64,000 nucleotides of DNA, taken from IMG/VR virus record IMGVR_UViG_3300023180_000040, positions 1-64,000 of that record, one strand, 5' to 3'. Below, in pieces: positions 31,252 through 40,275 of this stretch. Numbering within the stretch: position 1 is the stretch's first letter; the number at the start of each line of letters is the position of its first letter. The DNA is from a virus. A program made the position numbers and the translations under genes. The notes beneath the pieces are model-generated. The model searched no databases and was not told where the DNA came from. It saw nothing but the letters and a program-made list of their open reading frames with translations.

Positions 31252-34200
31252 GTGTCTGATTTCGCGTTTAAAATGTCCAAGAAAGATAGAAAATTAGCAA
31301 TGGGTGAAAAAGTAAGTCCAGCCGATGAAAATTATGATCCAGAGGGAGAGGAATGGCCCGACCCCCTAAGTGAGCCAGATAGTTTTGTTCAGCAACTTTT
31401 ACAGAATGTAAACTCTCTTCGTAGAAAAGAAGAGTTTAAGACTGAAGATGTTGATGAATTTGAGGGCTATCTTATGGACTTCTTAACTACTTGTTCAGAC
31501 CCAGAATTGGGAGAAGAAGATCTACCCGGAACTGGTTTTATTATTGAAGTGATGAATACGCAAGATAAAAATTATAACGGAATTAGTTCTGTTTCTAATT
31601 ATCAAAAAGAGTCTGCTCTACCCCTAGCGGCTGCTGCCGCCGTATTTGGCCCACAATTGGTTAAATCTGGTTTGCCCAAAATTATGCCATATGTAAAAAA
31701 GGGTCTTTCAGCAGTAGGTCTTAGTAATGCTCTTCGTAACGTTCCAATTGTTGGTAATTTGTTTGGTGGTGGTGGACAAGAGGAAGCCGTTCAACCAATT
31801 CAAATGATGAATACAACAGCCCCGGGTATGGCTCCACAAGCATCAGTAAGCCGTTCTGATATGCCATTTGATCACATCTCAGATAATTTAATGTTTGAAG
31901 CCGCTTCAGGAATTAAGAAGAAGGATTCAGATATTGAATCATTAAGAGCGCAAGTTAATTCTGCGTTAACTCAATGGGCAAAATCTGGTGAAGTTACAGA
32001 GAACCGCGCTGTCTGGTGGGCACTTTATAGTTATGCTCACGAAGCGGAAACAATTGCTGAACTTTCTTCTATTTTAACTGCTGTTCCAGAACAATATCAC
32101 AATTCTGTTTTGAATACCCCTGTTGGGTTAGAGGAAGAGGCTCCCCCAGAAGGAAATACTGGATTGCCAGAACCATCATCTCCCACAGATGCTATGTCTC
32201 CAACAAATACAAATATGAGTCCTATTCCGATTGATGGAGTAGGAACGCCACCTAAGATGCCTCAAAACCAACAAACTCTTATTCCCGGAGCAGTAGCGGC
32301 ATCTCACGATTCTCTTAGAGTAAAGCCAGTTTTTGCTTCTCTTGATGAATCAAAATTTGATGGTTATGTAGAAGAAGACCGTCCAGTTCTCGCAAGAGTA
32401 GCGGCTTTTATGGAAGCGGGAACTCACGAAAGCGATATTATTAATACTCTTTATCCATCATATGGGCACGAATATACTATTTGGGCGCTTGAACAGGTAA
32501 AGAGAGTAGCCAGCAATGATCCGCTAGTAGATCCTTCAATTGTTAATATGGGAATTGAATGGAAAGAAGCAGGGAATGACCCGCATGATTTACCAGAAGG
32601 TATGCATCAGATGGATATCATGGAAGTGCTTGAAGATGTTGAAAAAGAGAAAAAAGAAAAAGCAAAGAAAGAAAGAACTAATAACAAATTCCCCTCAAAA
32701 GGAGAAAATGTAGGAGCAAATTCTGAAGAAAAGATTAATCAGCAAGAAACTTCTGGAATGATTACTCCGCAACAAGAAAAAGTTGCTGCTGCTGATTATC
32801 TTCTTATGAATCAAGAATTGCAACATGATGAAGATGCATTGCAATTAATGCCTCAAGCGTATTTAGAAAAAAAATTGTTCTATCCTTACCATTTTCTTGC
32901 ACAAGAAGTCGTAAATACTGGAGATTCAAGAAAGGCTATGGCCGATCTAGAAAATATTGAAGCATTTATTGAAGATTATGCTGAAAACTATCTTGAAACT
33001 GCAATAAATAATGTTTATTCAGATGAAGTAGTTGAAGAATCTATCGAACAAAGTGGAAGAGATATAGACCCTATGGAAGCAAAAGAGTTAGTTGAAGAAG
33101 TTTTTGTGTTAGCCATTAGAAGTCTTCAGGCACAAAATGAAAGAATAAAACAAGGACTTCAAATGCTTGCTGAAGTTATGCCTCCAGAGATAATGGGTAA
33201 TACAGACGCTATGATGCAACAGTTAGACTCATTAGGCATGGGTGTAGAAGAGTTTAATGCTGGAATAAAAGCAATAATTGATGAAATTCAAGGAGTTTCT
33301 GGAATGTTTAAAGACAACATTGGTCCAGAAATTGGTTTTCTTCCTGAAGATATCGAAAAGTCAGAAAGACTGCAAGAAGAGCAAGGTGTTTTTGCAGATC
33401 CCAGAACAATTATTAAAGACCCAGAAGATTTTCAAATGGATGAAAGAGACAGAAGAGCGTTAGGGCAGTTTGGAATAGATTTACCAAGAGAATCTAAAAA
33501 AAAAGAATCTGATTTCACATCATTACCCAACAATACGTTAGCACAAACTCCATCTCCTTACGATCAATCGTATAATCAGACAATGGGGATTGCTCAACAA
33601 ACATCTCAAATGGGCGATGCTGTTATGACACAGCAAGCCTATCAAGCAGGTTCTGATGCGACTCCAGATCCCGGCGTTCTTGGGCAACTTCAACAGCAAC
33701 AAGAAGAAGAGGCGCAATTGCAAGAAATGTATCCAAACGTGCCAACTGATATGACAAGACAGTGGTTGCAAAGACAACAACAGCAACAACAGTCATCGGG
33801 GCACCCAATGCAAACTGCTGAACAACAGTCTTCTGCCGGTCAAACAGCCACTAACGCTGGTCAAGGGCTTTCTTCAGCAACAACTTCAAAAGTTGCTGCA
33901 TGGAAAGACGTAAGAGGAAATGTTTTAGTTAAAGATAAATTGTATAAGATGACTTCATCTGATTATGAAATTCCTGACTATGTTAGAATAGTAAACAATG
34001 GAACTCGTTTGGATCTATATATCCCAAGAGGCGACTTAGATGTAAGTCTTAGTGAATCAGAAATAAGGCAATCAAATTATAGTTTTGAGCCAATTGAAAA
34101 AGATTCTCAAAAAACTTCTTTCCTATCTGAGTCCACCTTAAGTACAAACGAGCAAAGGGCGCTTATTGAAGAACAAGGTATTGCTCGCAATATGGATCGC

Positions 34201-34320
34201 TTAAATTTAGAAGGTACGCATTATCCAACATTGATGCAAACAAGCAAAAATGATAAAATAGATCTAGAAGAAATTCCTCTAAAAGATTTTTTTATAGAAG
34301 ATTTTGATTTATTTATCTAA
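31252..34320 (+). CDS. Large structural-type protein of unknown function
   Basis: 1022 residues from GTG 31252 with AAGGAG upstream. The N-terminus is charged. Residues about 125-180 hold a hydrophobic stretch (LPLAAAAAVFGPQLVKSGLP, LRNVPIVGNLFGGGG) that could be a membrane or peptidoglycan-hydrolase-like signal. Long acidic helical and Gln/Met-rich regions follow (about 780-880, QLQQQQEEEAQLQEMYPNVP). The C-terminus includes KVAAWKDVRG, recalling AAWRDV in the CCA-enzyme fusion. Likely a virion or head-assembly protein, by size and neighbours. Not identified. Confidence 0.6.
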   Translation: MSDFAFKMSKKDRKLAMGEKVSPADENYDPEGEEWPDPLSEPDSFVQQLLQNVNSLRRKEEFKTEDVDEFEGYLMDFLTTCSDPELGEEDLPGTGFIIEVMNTQDKNYNGISSVSNYQKESALPLAAAAAVFGPQLVKSGLPKIMPYVKKGLSAVGLSNALRNVPIVGNLFGGGGQEEAVQPIQMMNTTAPGMAPQASVSRSDMPFDHISDNLMFEAASGIKKKDSDIESLRAQVNSALTQWAKSGEVTENRAVWWALYSYAHEAETIAELSSILTAVPEQYHNSVLNTPVGLEEEAPPEGNTGLPEPSSPTDAMSPTNTNMSPIPIDGVGTPPKMPQNQQTLIPGAVAASHDSLRVKPVFASLDESKFDGYVEEDRPVLARVAAFMEAGTHESDIINTLYPSYGHEYTIWALEQVKRVASNDPLVDPSIVNMGIEWKEAGNDPHDLPEGMHQMDIMEVLEDVEKEKKEKAKKERTNNKFPSKGENVGANSEEKINQQETSGMITPQQEKVAAADYLLMNQELQHDEDALQLMPQAYLEKKLFYPYHFLAQEVVNTGDSRKAMADLENIEAFIEDYAENYLETAINNVYSDEVVEESIEQSGRDIDPMEAKELVEEVFVLAIRSLQAQNERIKQGLQMLAEVMPPEIMGNTDAMMQQLDSLGMGVEEFNAGIKAIIDEIQGVSGMFKDNIGPEIGFLPEDIEKSERLQEEQGVFADPRTIIKDPEDFQMDERDRRALGQFGIDLPRESKKKESDFTSLPNNTLAQTPSPYDQSYNQTMGIAQQTSQMGDAVMTQQAYQAGSDATPDPGVLGQLQQQQEEEAQLQEMYPNVPTDMTRQWLQRQQQQQQSSGHPMQTAEQQSSAGQTATNAGQGLSSATTSKVAAWKDVRGNVLVKDKLYKMTSSDYEIPDYVRIVNNGTRLDLYIPRGDLDVSLSESEIRQSNYSFEPIEKDSQKTSFLSESTLSTNEQRALIEEQGIARNMDRLNLEGTHYPTLMQTSKNDKIDLEEIPLKDFFIEDFDLFI

Positions 34321-34328
34321 GGATTTTT

Positions 34329-34616
34329 ATGTCTGAAGAAGACCATAATGAAGATTGTGGTATTAAAAAATTTTCTCCATCAAAAGGAGATGTTTTATTA
34401 GAACTCAAAGGTCAAAAAACACAAGAGTTTGGTAAAACATTTGTGTGGAGAATGATTGCAACCGACTCTAATTTAAAAAAAATTTGGCCTAACGATGAAA
34501 CAGAAAAGTGTTCTCATGACGATGTTCTTTGGGCTATAGATTCTAAAAATAGATTTATTTCTTTATGCGAAGAGTGTGGAGAATTTGCATTCGGACATAA
34601 AACGGAGGAAAAATAA
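34329..34616 (+). CDS. Small protein with Cys/His pairs
   Basis: 95 residues. Cysteines and histidines (KCSHDD, LCEECGEF) suggest zinc binding in the C-terminal half. AAGGAT lies 6 bases before the ATG. First of five small genes before the replication module. Function unknown. Confidence 0.65.
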   Translation: MSEEDHNEDCGIKKFSPSKGDVLLELKGQKTQEFGKTFVWRMIATDSNLKKIWPNDETEKCSHDDVLWAIDSKNRFISLCEECGEFAFGHKTEEK

Positions 34617-34617
34617 A

Positions 34618-34728
34618 ATGAACGATCAAAACAGTATTGTTTGCTCCAAGTGTAATGAATTAAATCCAATGTACTGTGGCAATACAGACTGTCCATTTGA
34701 AGACCTTTTTTGGGAAGAAGATGAGTGA
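34618..34728 (+). CDS. Small zinc-ribbon-like protein (36 aa)
   Basis: Four cysteines in 17 residues (CSKCNELNPMYCGNTDC), a compact zinc-binding arrangement, then an acidic tail. CGGAGG lies 9 bases before ATG 34618. Its last codons overlap the ATG of the next gene (GATGAGTGA). A real but very short gene is likely. Confidence 0.6.
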   Translation: MNDQNSIVCSKCNELNPMYCGNTDCPFEDLFWEEDE

Positions 34729-35098
34729 AATAATAGAACAAAAAACTTTATTTGAAATTTCAAAAAAAACTCTCACTACGTTAGAAAACTTGTTGAACTC
34801 TAAACAAATAGACCTTCCAGTTAAATTTAATGTGCTTTTAGATATTGCTGTTGGGGCTTTGTTTGAATCTGAAATTATAGAACAAGTAAATTTACTTGAT
34901 GTTGTTGTAGAAGATAAAGATATGATGTATGATATAGTTGAATTTGAACAAGGTGGAAAATATAATTTACATGATATTGTTAGTCAAATTATAACTTTCA
35001 GATTAATTACGCTTATGCAAGAATATTTAAAACATATTAATGTAAAATACGAATCTTATAAAGAGACTGTACTTGAATCAAAAACCGAAAATAATTGA
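34721..35098 (+). CDS. Hypothetical helical protein
   Basis: 125 residues from ATG 34721, which overlaps the preceding stop; an in-frame ATG 45 bases upstream would overlap that small gene fully. All-helical and acidic (LLNSKQIDLPVKFNVLLDIA). Overlaps the SWIM protein downstream by 26 bases. Function unknown. Confidence 0.65.
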   Translation: MSEIIEQKTLFEISKKTLTTLENLLNSKQIDLPVKFNVLLDIAVGALFESEIIEQVNLLDVVVEDKDMMYDIVEFEQGGKYNLHDIVSQIITFRLITLMQEYLKHINVKYESYKETVLESKTENN

Positions 35099-35261
35099 AG
35101 ATTATCCAAATGAAGTAAAAGTCGTTTCTCCAAGAGGAAACGTATATACAGTTGTAGGTATAGGCTACCCCTTGTGCGATCCTTTTTGTGATTGCCGGGG
35201 GTTTCGCTTTAATGGAACTTGTTCTCATGTTAAAAAAATTTTGGAGGAAGATTATGAGTGA
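35073..35261 (+). CDS. SWIM zinc-finger protein (62 aa)
   Basis: Consists of little but a SWIM motif: CDCRGFRF followed by CSHVKKILEE (C-x-C...C-x-H). SWIM fingers bind DNA or protein. The TTG start at 35073 lies within the end of the previous gene. A SWIM finger is also fused to the CCA enzyme in this window. Confidence 0.7.
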   Translation: MNQKPKIIEDYPNEVKVVSPRGNVYTVVGIGYPLCDPFCDCRGFRFNGTCSHVKKILEEDYE

Positions 35262-35784
35262 ACAAAATGATATTTACGAAAAAATCAAAGAACTTCAAGA
35301 TAAAAAATCTGAAATTGATAAAGAAATAAAAACATTTAAAAAAGAACTTGAAGAATTGGTAGATTCAGCAAGAGATGCTGAAATTAAAGTTGTTTTTATT
35401 CCAGAGTTTGTAGAAAATACAAATTCATATCTTGAAGGAAGATTTCCTTCATATGAAATTGTAAAAATTAATGAAGACAATAGAACTGCTACAATAAAAG
35501 AGAAAGATGAGTTTGTTCCTAAAAAGATGGAATTTTCAGATGGAGGGCAGGCTTATCGAAGAATATCAAAAGGAAAGGTTAGGGTAGACCTTTGGGAATT
35601 ACAAAAAGGCTATCCAGAAATCTTTTCAGATATTGTAATGATGGTTCCTGAAATAAACGAAGAAAAAATCAATCAAAGATTGGAAGAAAATCCAGAATTT
35701 CTTAATGTGTTAGAAGAAACTATTAAAATGGATAAGCCTTCTGTTTCTTTTGTTGTTTCTAAATCAAGGAAAAAAGAAGACTAA
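35254..35784 (+). CDS. Hypothetical protein with N-terminal coiled coil
   Basis: 176 residues from ATG 35254 with GGAGG 7 bases upstream; the frame's earlier ATGs lie inside the SWIM gene. The first ~45 residues are a coiled coil (IKELQDKKSEIDKEIKTFKK). The rest is mixed alpha/beta (FPSYEIVKINEDNRTATIKE). Overlaps the next ATG by one base (TAATG). Function unknown. Confidence 0.65.
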   Translation: MSEQNDIYEKIKELQDKKSEIDKEIKTFKKELEELVDSARDAEIKVVFIPEFVENTNSYLEGRFPSYEIVKINEDNRTATIKEKDEFVPKKMEFSDGGQAYRRISKGKVRVDLWELQKGYPEIFSDIVMMVPEINEEKINQRLEENPEFLNVLEETIKMDKPSVSFVVSKSRKKED

Positions 35785-36260
35785 TGAAGATTTTAATGTT
35801 AGGTGCGCCCGGAAGCGGGAAAAGTAAGATGGCTAAAAAAATAAGTCAAGAAAGAAATTTAAAAATCTTAGATCGGCTTCCTCAAAAATTTGTAAAAAAG
35901 ACTGATCTTGCATTAGGTCAATTTAGTGATTATAGAACAGATTTTATATTCGCTGGAGATGTTCTTCTTAAGGAATATAAATATGAAAAAGAAGATTATA
36001 TAATAACAGCCGGGCCACTATATACATATTGTCATTTTGCATATAAAGCAACTCTTATAGAAGATACAGAGAAAAAATTTGATATTTTATGGCATATGAT
36101 GGCGATGGGTAGAATAGCACTAGACTCTTTGTGGTATGATAAGATATATTATCTGCCTTATAAAAAAGAAGAGGATACTTTTTCTTTCTATATGGACAGA
36201 TGTATTAAGAATGCAATTAAAGAGTTTTATCTTAAGGAGAAGATAATAACAATTGACTAA
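35784..36260 (+). CDS. P-loop nucleotide kinase-like protein
   Basis: 158 residues. N-terminal Walker A GAPGSGKSKMAK at 7-18, followed by a kinase-like layout. TDFIFAGDVLL near 50-60 and a C-terminal basic region complete a small P-loop fold. It may be a nucleotide or nucleoside kinase, but no substrate signature is seen. It overlaps the helicase loader by 8 bases. Confidence 0.65.
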   Translation: MKILMLGAPGSGKSKMAKKISQERNLKILDRLPQKFVKKTDLALGQFSDYRTDFIFAGDVLLKEYKYEKEDYIITAGPLYTYCHFAYKATLIEDTEKKFDILWHMMAMGRIALDSLWYDKIYYLPYKKEEDTFSFYMDRCIKNAIKEFYLKEKIITID

Positions 36261-37029
36261 TATAGTATGGAGAAATATTTCAAACAGTGAATATGAGAAT
36301 CTTTGGGAAAGATTCCCCACTTTAAGAGCGACAGCAAATGTTTGCCCAACTTGTAATGATAATGAAAAGTATGTTTTCGAAGGTGAAGAACATATATGTG
36401 ATTGTGATGTTCAGAGGGGCCTAAGAAGACATTATCTTTATGCAAATATCGGGATCAGATATCATTCTCTTTCTTTTGATGATCTATATGAAGAAAAAGA
36501 TGATCTTAGACTCTTCTTGGAAGAGTACATAGAAAACTTTGATTCTAATGCAAGATATGGCCGTGGTGTAACTTTTTATGGACCACTAGGAACAGGCAAA
36601 ACGTTTGCTCAAATACTTATACTCAAGTCTCTTATCAAAGAAGGTTATAAGGCTTGGTTTGATTCCTTTACAAACGTTGTTACCCAATACTCTGAAGTGG
36701 ATAGTAAGAAGTATTTAATGAACAACGTTCGTTCTGCTGAAATTTTTGCACTTGATGAGGTTATTGAACCTATGTCTTCTCGTCAGCACGAATATTTTTC
36801 TGAAGTATACGAAAGTGTGATAAGATACAGAGTAGAAAACTCTTTGCCAACGCTTATTGGCACGAACTTGGATACAGAACAGCATGAAAAATGGTATCCT
36901 AGAGTATGGAGTCTACTGAATATGGTTCAGATTCCGATACAAGTTTCTGGTTCAGATGTTAGAGCATCACAAGCAAAAGATATAGTTGATATGTTAATTA
37001 CAAACAAAGAGGTAAGGCCCATTCGATGA
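36253..37029 (+). CDS. DnaC-like AAA+ helicase loader
   Basis: 258 residues from TTG 36253. An N-terminal zinc-binding region (CPTC at 31-34, CDC at 49-51) is followed by an AAA+ core: Walker A GPLGTGKT (110-117), Walker B region IFALDEV. The layout is that of DnaC/IstB-type loaders, which open and place the replicative helicase. It lies directly before the helicase gene and overlaps it (ATGA), which supports the pairing. Confidence 0.85.
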   Translation: MTNIVWRNISNSEYENLWERFPTLRATANVCPTCNDNEKYVFEGEEHICDCDVQRGLRRHYLYANIGIRYHSLSFDDLYEEKDDLRLFLEEYIENFDSNARYGRGVTFYGPLGTGKTFAQILILKSLIKEGYKAWFDSFTNVVTQYSEVDSKKYLMNNVRSAEIFALDEVIEPMSSRQHEYFSEVYESVIRYRVENSLPTLIGTNLDTEQHEKWYPRVWSLLNMVQIPIQVSGSDVRASQAKDIVDMLITNKEVRPIR

Positions 37030-38267
37030 GTGATAGAATTGATCTTGATAACGAACTTGTTCAACAAATTCTAGTTCCAGAAAACCTTATTGAACTTAAG
37101 AATGCTGGTGTTGGTCCTCATATGGTTAGAGATACCAACCTGAAACCATTTGTACAATTCATCTTTAACTATCTAACAGAGTATGGAACTCCACCTAATG
37201 AAAAGGTTATTGATTACGAGTTTGAGAATATCCAAAAGACAGGCCCAAGCGTAGAGCCTGCTTTTCTTGCGGATAAACTTAAGGAGAGGTTTATCCGTTC
37301 TCGTCATAAGTCTATTCTTAATGACTTGGCAGACGCTAGAGAGCCAGAGCATTTTGTTGAAACTCTAATCTCTAATGCTCACAATATGTGGTCACAAGTA
37401 AGCAGTAAGAAGCATATTCTTTCTTCTGAAGACTATAAAGAGGTTATTGAAGAGTTTAAGCAGTCTGCTGAAAATAGCGAGCAAGGCGCTACATATGGAT
37501 TCCCGGATGTTGATGAGCATACAGGTGGCGCAGGCCCGGGCCATCTAACATTCTTTGTGGCTCGTCCTAAAAGATTTAAGTCTTGGTTTTTACTAAATGC
37601 TTTTGTTGAACAGAGAAGACAAGGGCTTGTGCCGATCTTATTTACTCTAGAACTCACTGAAAAAGATATGTATAAGCGTTTGATGTGCATGGTAAGTGGA
37701 GTAAGTTATAGCAGGATGGTAAAGAATTCATTGATGCCTTCAGAATGGAAAAAGATTGAAACAGCAATGGAAGAGTTCAATGCTCTTGGTCCCGCTTATA
37801 TTGTTCACCCCGGATTTGAAGAGCGTAAGGTTTCGAATTTTGTTCTTGAATCAACTAAGGTAGATGCCGATGTTGTTCTAGTTGATCAACTTTCTTTTGT
37901 CCATCCAGAAAATAACTCTGGCAGAACAGACGAGAATACCAAGTCAATTGTTCATGCAATGAAGGTTGCTGCTACAAAACAAGAAATTCCATATATTTGT
38001 GTTTGTCAGTTTAATCGTGAAGCCGCTCAAGTAGAAGATCTTGCTGGCGCAGATAAGATCGGTTTGTCTCGTTCAATTGAAGAAACAGCAGATCTTCTTA
38101 TTGCTCTTCATAGAAATGAGGACGAAGCAGATTTGAATATGGTAAGAATGAGAATCCTTGAAGGAAGATACTGTAAAAGTAACGCTATGTGGGGTATAAA
38201 GATAAACTTGCAAAACAAAACAGAATTTACATTCAATGGCCCGGTTGTTTCAAGAGCATCGGAATAA
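37026..38267 (+). CDS. DnaB-like replicative DNA helicase
   Basis: 413 residues. The RecA-like C-terminal domain has a GGAGPGHLTFFVARPKRFKSWF P-loop region, a Walker B-like ADVVLVDQLSFVHPE, and QFNREA and LSRSIEETADLLIAL (family motifs H3/H4). The Walker A site (about 179-186, ARPKRFKS) lacks both glycines usual in DnaB but keeps K-S. The N-terminal part is shorter than in bacterial DnaB. It unwinds the fork, with the loader upstream and primase overlapping downstream by 32 bases. Confidence 0.88.
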   Translation: MSDRIDLDNELVQQILVPENLIELKNAGVGPHMVRDTNLKPFVQFIFNYLTEYGTPPNEKVIDYEFENIQKTGPSVEPAFLADKLKERFIRSRHKSILNDLADAREPEHFVETLISNAHNMWSQVSSKKHILSSEDYKEVIEEFKQSAENSEQGATYGFPDVDEHTGGAGPGHLTFFVARPKRFKSWFLLNAFVEQRRQGLVPILFTLELTEKDMYKRLMCMVSGVSYSRMVKNSLMPSEWKKIETAMEEFNALGPAYIVHPGFEERKVSNFVLESTKVDADVVLVDQLSFVHPENNSGRTDENTKSIVHAMKVAATKQEIPYICVCQFNREAAQVEDLAGADKIGLSRSIEETADLLIALHRNEDEADLNMVRMRILEGRYCKSNAMWGIKINLQNKTEFTFNGPVVSRASE

Positions 38268-39213
38268 AATCCCGGTAGAAAATATTGTTAAAGATATCCT
38301 TCCTGACGAAGAGTTTTATGAAGACTCTCGCGGCGAACTATGGTGCCGTTGTCCTTTTCATGATGATAGTAATCCAAGTTTTAGTATAAACATTAATCCA
38401 ACTTCTAATAAGTATGGTTTGTACCACTGTTTTGCATGTGGCGGTGGAAACATTGTTAATATGGTTTATCAAATCAAAGGATTCGATTCTTATGATGAAT
38501 CGGAAAAATGGATTGAATCTAATTATTTTAATATACTTGATGATGATTGGGATAAAGAAGAACTTCTTGCTAGAGTTTTAGAAGAAGAGCCTCCAAGAAA
38601 AACTATTGGGAAAAGAGAACTTCCTTTTTATAAAATATCACACGAAAATAAAAAGCATCCGTGGATGTATACCCAAGGTTTAACAGACGAGGCAATAGAG
38701 CATTTTATGATTACCTATGATGAAAAGCAAGACGGTGTTATTTTCCCTCATATGGTTAATAATCAAATTGTCGGTTGGCAAACGAGAGATTTGAGCGGAA
38801 CAAAAAGAGCAAAGTATATAAATACTCTTGATTTTCCAAAGGCAACTACCCTTTATCATAAAGATTGTAAATGCAATAATGATACAGATTATATAATTGT
38901 TGTTGAGTCACCAAAGACGGCTGCAATAATGTGGGGTGTTGGTTATCATAATGTTGTAGCCACTTTTGGGGCTTCAATAACAGAAGAGCAAATGTCTTTG
39001 TTGTGGGACTATAAGAATATATTTTTATGGTTTGATAACGATGAAGCAGGAGCAAAAGCCACTTTAACGGCACTTAATTATCTGAAGGACTATTGCGAAG
39101 TTTATATAGTCCCTCCTGTTGAAGTACCGAAGGGCGACCCTGCTGATATCCCCTACGATGAGTGGGAGAAGTATTTGAACAAAGCAGAATATTACGTCCA
39201 CTGGAGGAAATAA
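38236..39213 (+). CDS. DnaG-type DNA primase
   Basis: 325 residues. The N-terminal CHC2 zinc finger has C39-P-F-H42 and C65-F-A-C68, with the DDSNPSFSI signature between. The TOPRIM domain shows IIVVESPKTAA (catalytic glutamate) and LWFDNDEAGAKA (metal-binding DxD). Shorter than bacterial DnaG, with no C-terminal helicase-interaction domain evident. It makes RNA primers for the phage fork. It overlaps the helicase gene, and its stop overlaps the next start (TAATG). Confidence 0.92.
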   Translation: MARLFQEHRNKIPVENIVKDILPDEEFYEDSRGELWCRCPFHDDSNPSFSININPTSNKYGLYHCFACGGGNIVNMVYQIKGFDSYDESEKWIESNYFNILDDDWDKEELLARVLEEEPPRKTIGKRELPFYKISHENKKHPWMYTQGLTDEAIEHFMITYDEKQDGVIFPHMVNNQIVGWQTRDLSGTKRAKYINTLDFPKATTLYHKDCKCNNDTDYIIVVESPKTAAIMWGVGYHNVVATFGASITEEQMSLLWDYKNIFLWFDNDEAGAKATLTALNYLKDYCEVYIVPPVEVPKGDPADIPYDEWEKYLNKAEYYVHWRK

Positions 39214-39368
39214 TGGCTTTTACAAAGTTTACAAATTCTGAATCTCTTACAGTCAAAACTGAAAAAGTTCAAAATTACTTTAGAAGAGTTGGTAAAGTAA
39301 ATTATGATCAATTGACTAAGGAAGAAAAAGAAGAACTTAATAAAGAATTAAATGAAAATAAAGAATAA
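39213..39368 (+). CDS. Small charged protein (51 aa)
   Basis: Begins MAFTKFTNSESLTVKTEKVQ and ends in a Lys/Glu helix (KEEKEELNKELNENKE). The start at 39213 was chosen because GGAGG lies 6 bases upstream and it overlaps the primase stop. Last gene before a promoter. Function unknown. Confidence 0.6.
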   Translation: MAFTKFTNSESLTVKTEKVQNYFRRVGKVNYDQLTKEEKEELNKELNENKE

Positions 39369-39372
39369 ATTT

Positions 39373-39381
39373 GATATAATA
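39373..39381 (+). promoter_or_regulatory. Extended -10 promoter TGATATAAT
   Basis: Exact TGnTATAAT in the 55-base gap before the SSB-like gene. The predicted start, near 39388, leaves a leader of about 36 bases with GAAAGTGAG before ATG 39424. Confidence 0.65.
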
Positions 39382-39423
39382 TGTTTTATGGCAAGTCAAA
39401 AACACGAAAGAAAGTGAGACATA

Positions 39424-40275
39424 ATGCCGACATTTAAAACAGGTAGTGATTTGATTAAGCAGAAGAGTCAAGGTGGCGGTGGTGCAAGAACCCATCGTGC
39501 AACTGACTTTGTTCCCTTCCTTTCCCTTAAGGATGGAGAAGAGGCTTTCCTTCAATTTTTTACTGATATTGATGAAGTGCCTCTAGTGAGCCTTCACCGT
39601 TATGTGAAGGTTTCTTGGGAACAGAATGGAGAAACAAAGACGGGTTATCGTGATTTTGCCTGTCGCAAGATGGATGCTTGGGATGATGGAGATGGTTCCT
39701 GTATTCTTTGTGACAAGATTGGTCACGTTCCGAAGGAAAATTTTGCTGCTGTAGCGGTATTGCTTGATCCTGTATACGATTCATCTGCGTCAACTAAAAG
39801 AATTTCAGATATTGCTTCTTTTAACATTCGTGGAAATGAGTATACTACTAAGGATGGTACAGAAATCTTTTTCCCTGAGTACGTCGTTGTATTTCAGGCT
39901 GCTCAAAACTTCTGGCAGCAGTTCACTAGCCACAGTGATCAGATTGGCCCTATTACTGCCAATCCTTGGAAGATCATTCGTGAAGGAGCAGATCAGTCAA
40001 CAACTTATCATGGGTATGAAGTTGATAAGGCAGAATTGATTGACTATCGTGATATAAACATTCCCTCAATTAATGAGATTCTTGAAGGACTTGGTTCTAA
40101 GGAGAGGTATGAGATGTATCTTGGAAACGAAGACCTTTGGCAAACTCAAAAGCAAATGTATGTAAACAAGGAAGAGAATAATAGTGGTCCAATCCGCAAG
40201 AAGGAAAACGCAGAAGCAGAAGAGGATGCAGAATCTGCTTTCGAACGGATTAAGCGACAAGCAGCAGCAAAGTAA
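39424..40275 (+). CDS. Probable single-stranded DNA-binding protein
   Basis: 283 residues. The N-terminal ~200 residues hold a beta-rich core with aromatic residues and a Cys pair (CILCDKIG) and possible zinc site (YRDFACRKM). It ends with an acidic, Glu/Ala-rich linker and basic tip (KKENAEAEEDAESAFERIKR). The layout recalls T4 gp32-like proteins (zinc core, acidic C-tail for partner binding). It has its own promoter, as expected for an abundant protein, and lies between primase and polymerase. Assignment is by layout and context. Confidence 0.65.
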   Translation: MPTFKTGSDLIKQKSQGGGGARTHRATDFVPFLSLKDGEEAFLQFFTDIDEVPLVSLHRYVKVSWEQNGETKTGYRDFACRKMDAWDDGDGSCILCDKIGHVPKENFAAVAVLLDPVYDSSASTKRISDIASFNIRGNEYTTKDGTEIFFPEYVVVFQAAQNFWQQFTSHSDQIGPITANPWKIIREGADQSTTYHGYEVDKAELIDYRDINIPSINEILEGLGSKERYEMYLGNEDLWQTQKQMYVNKEENNSGPIRKKENAEAEEDAESAFERIKRQAAAK

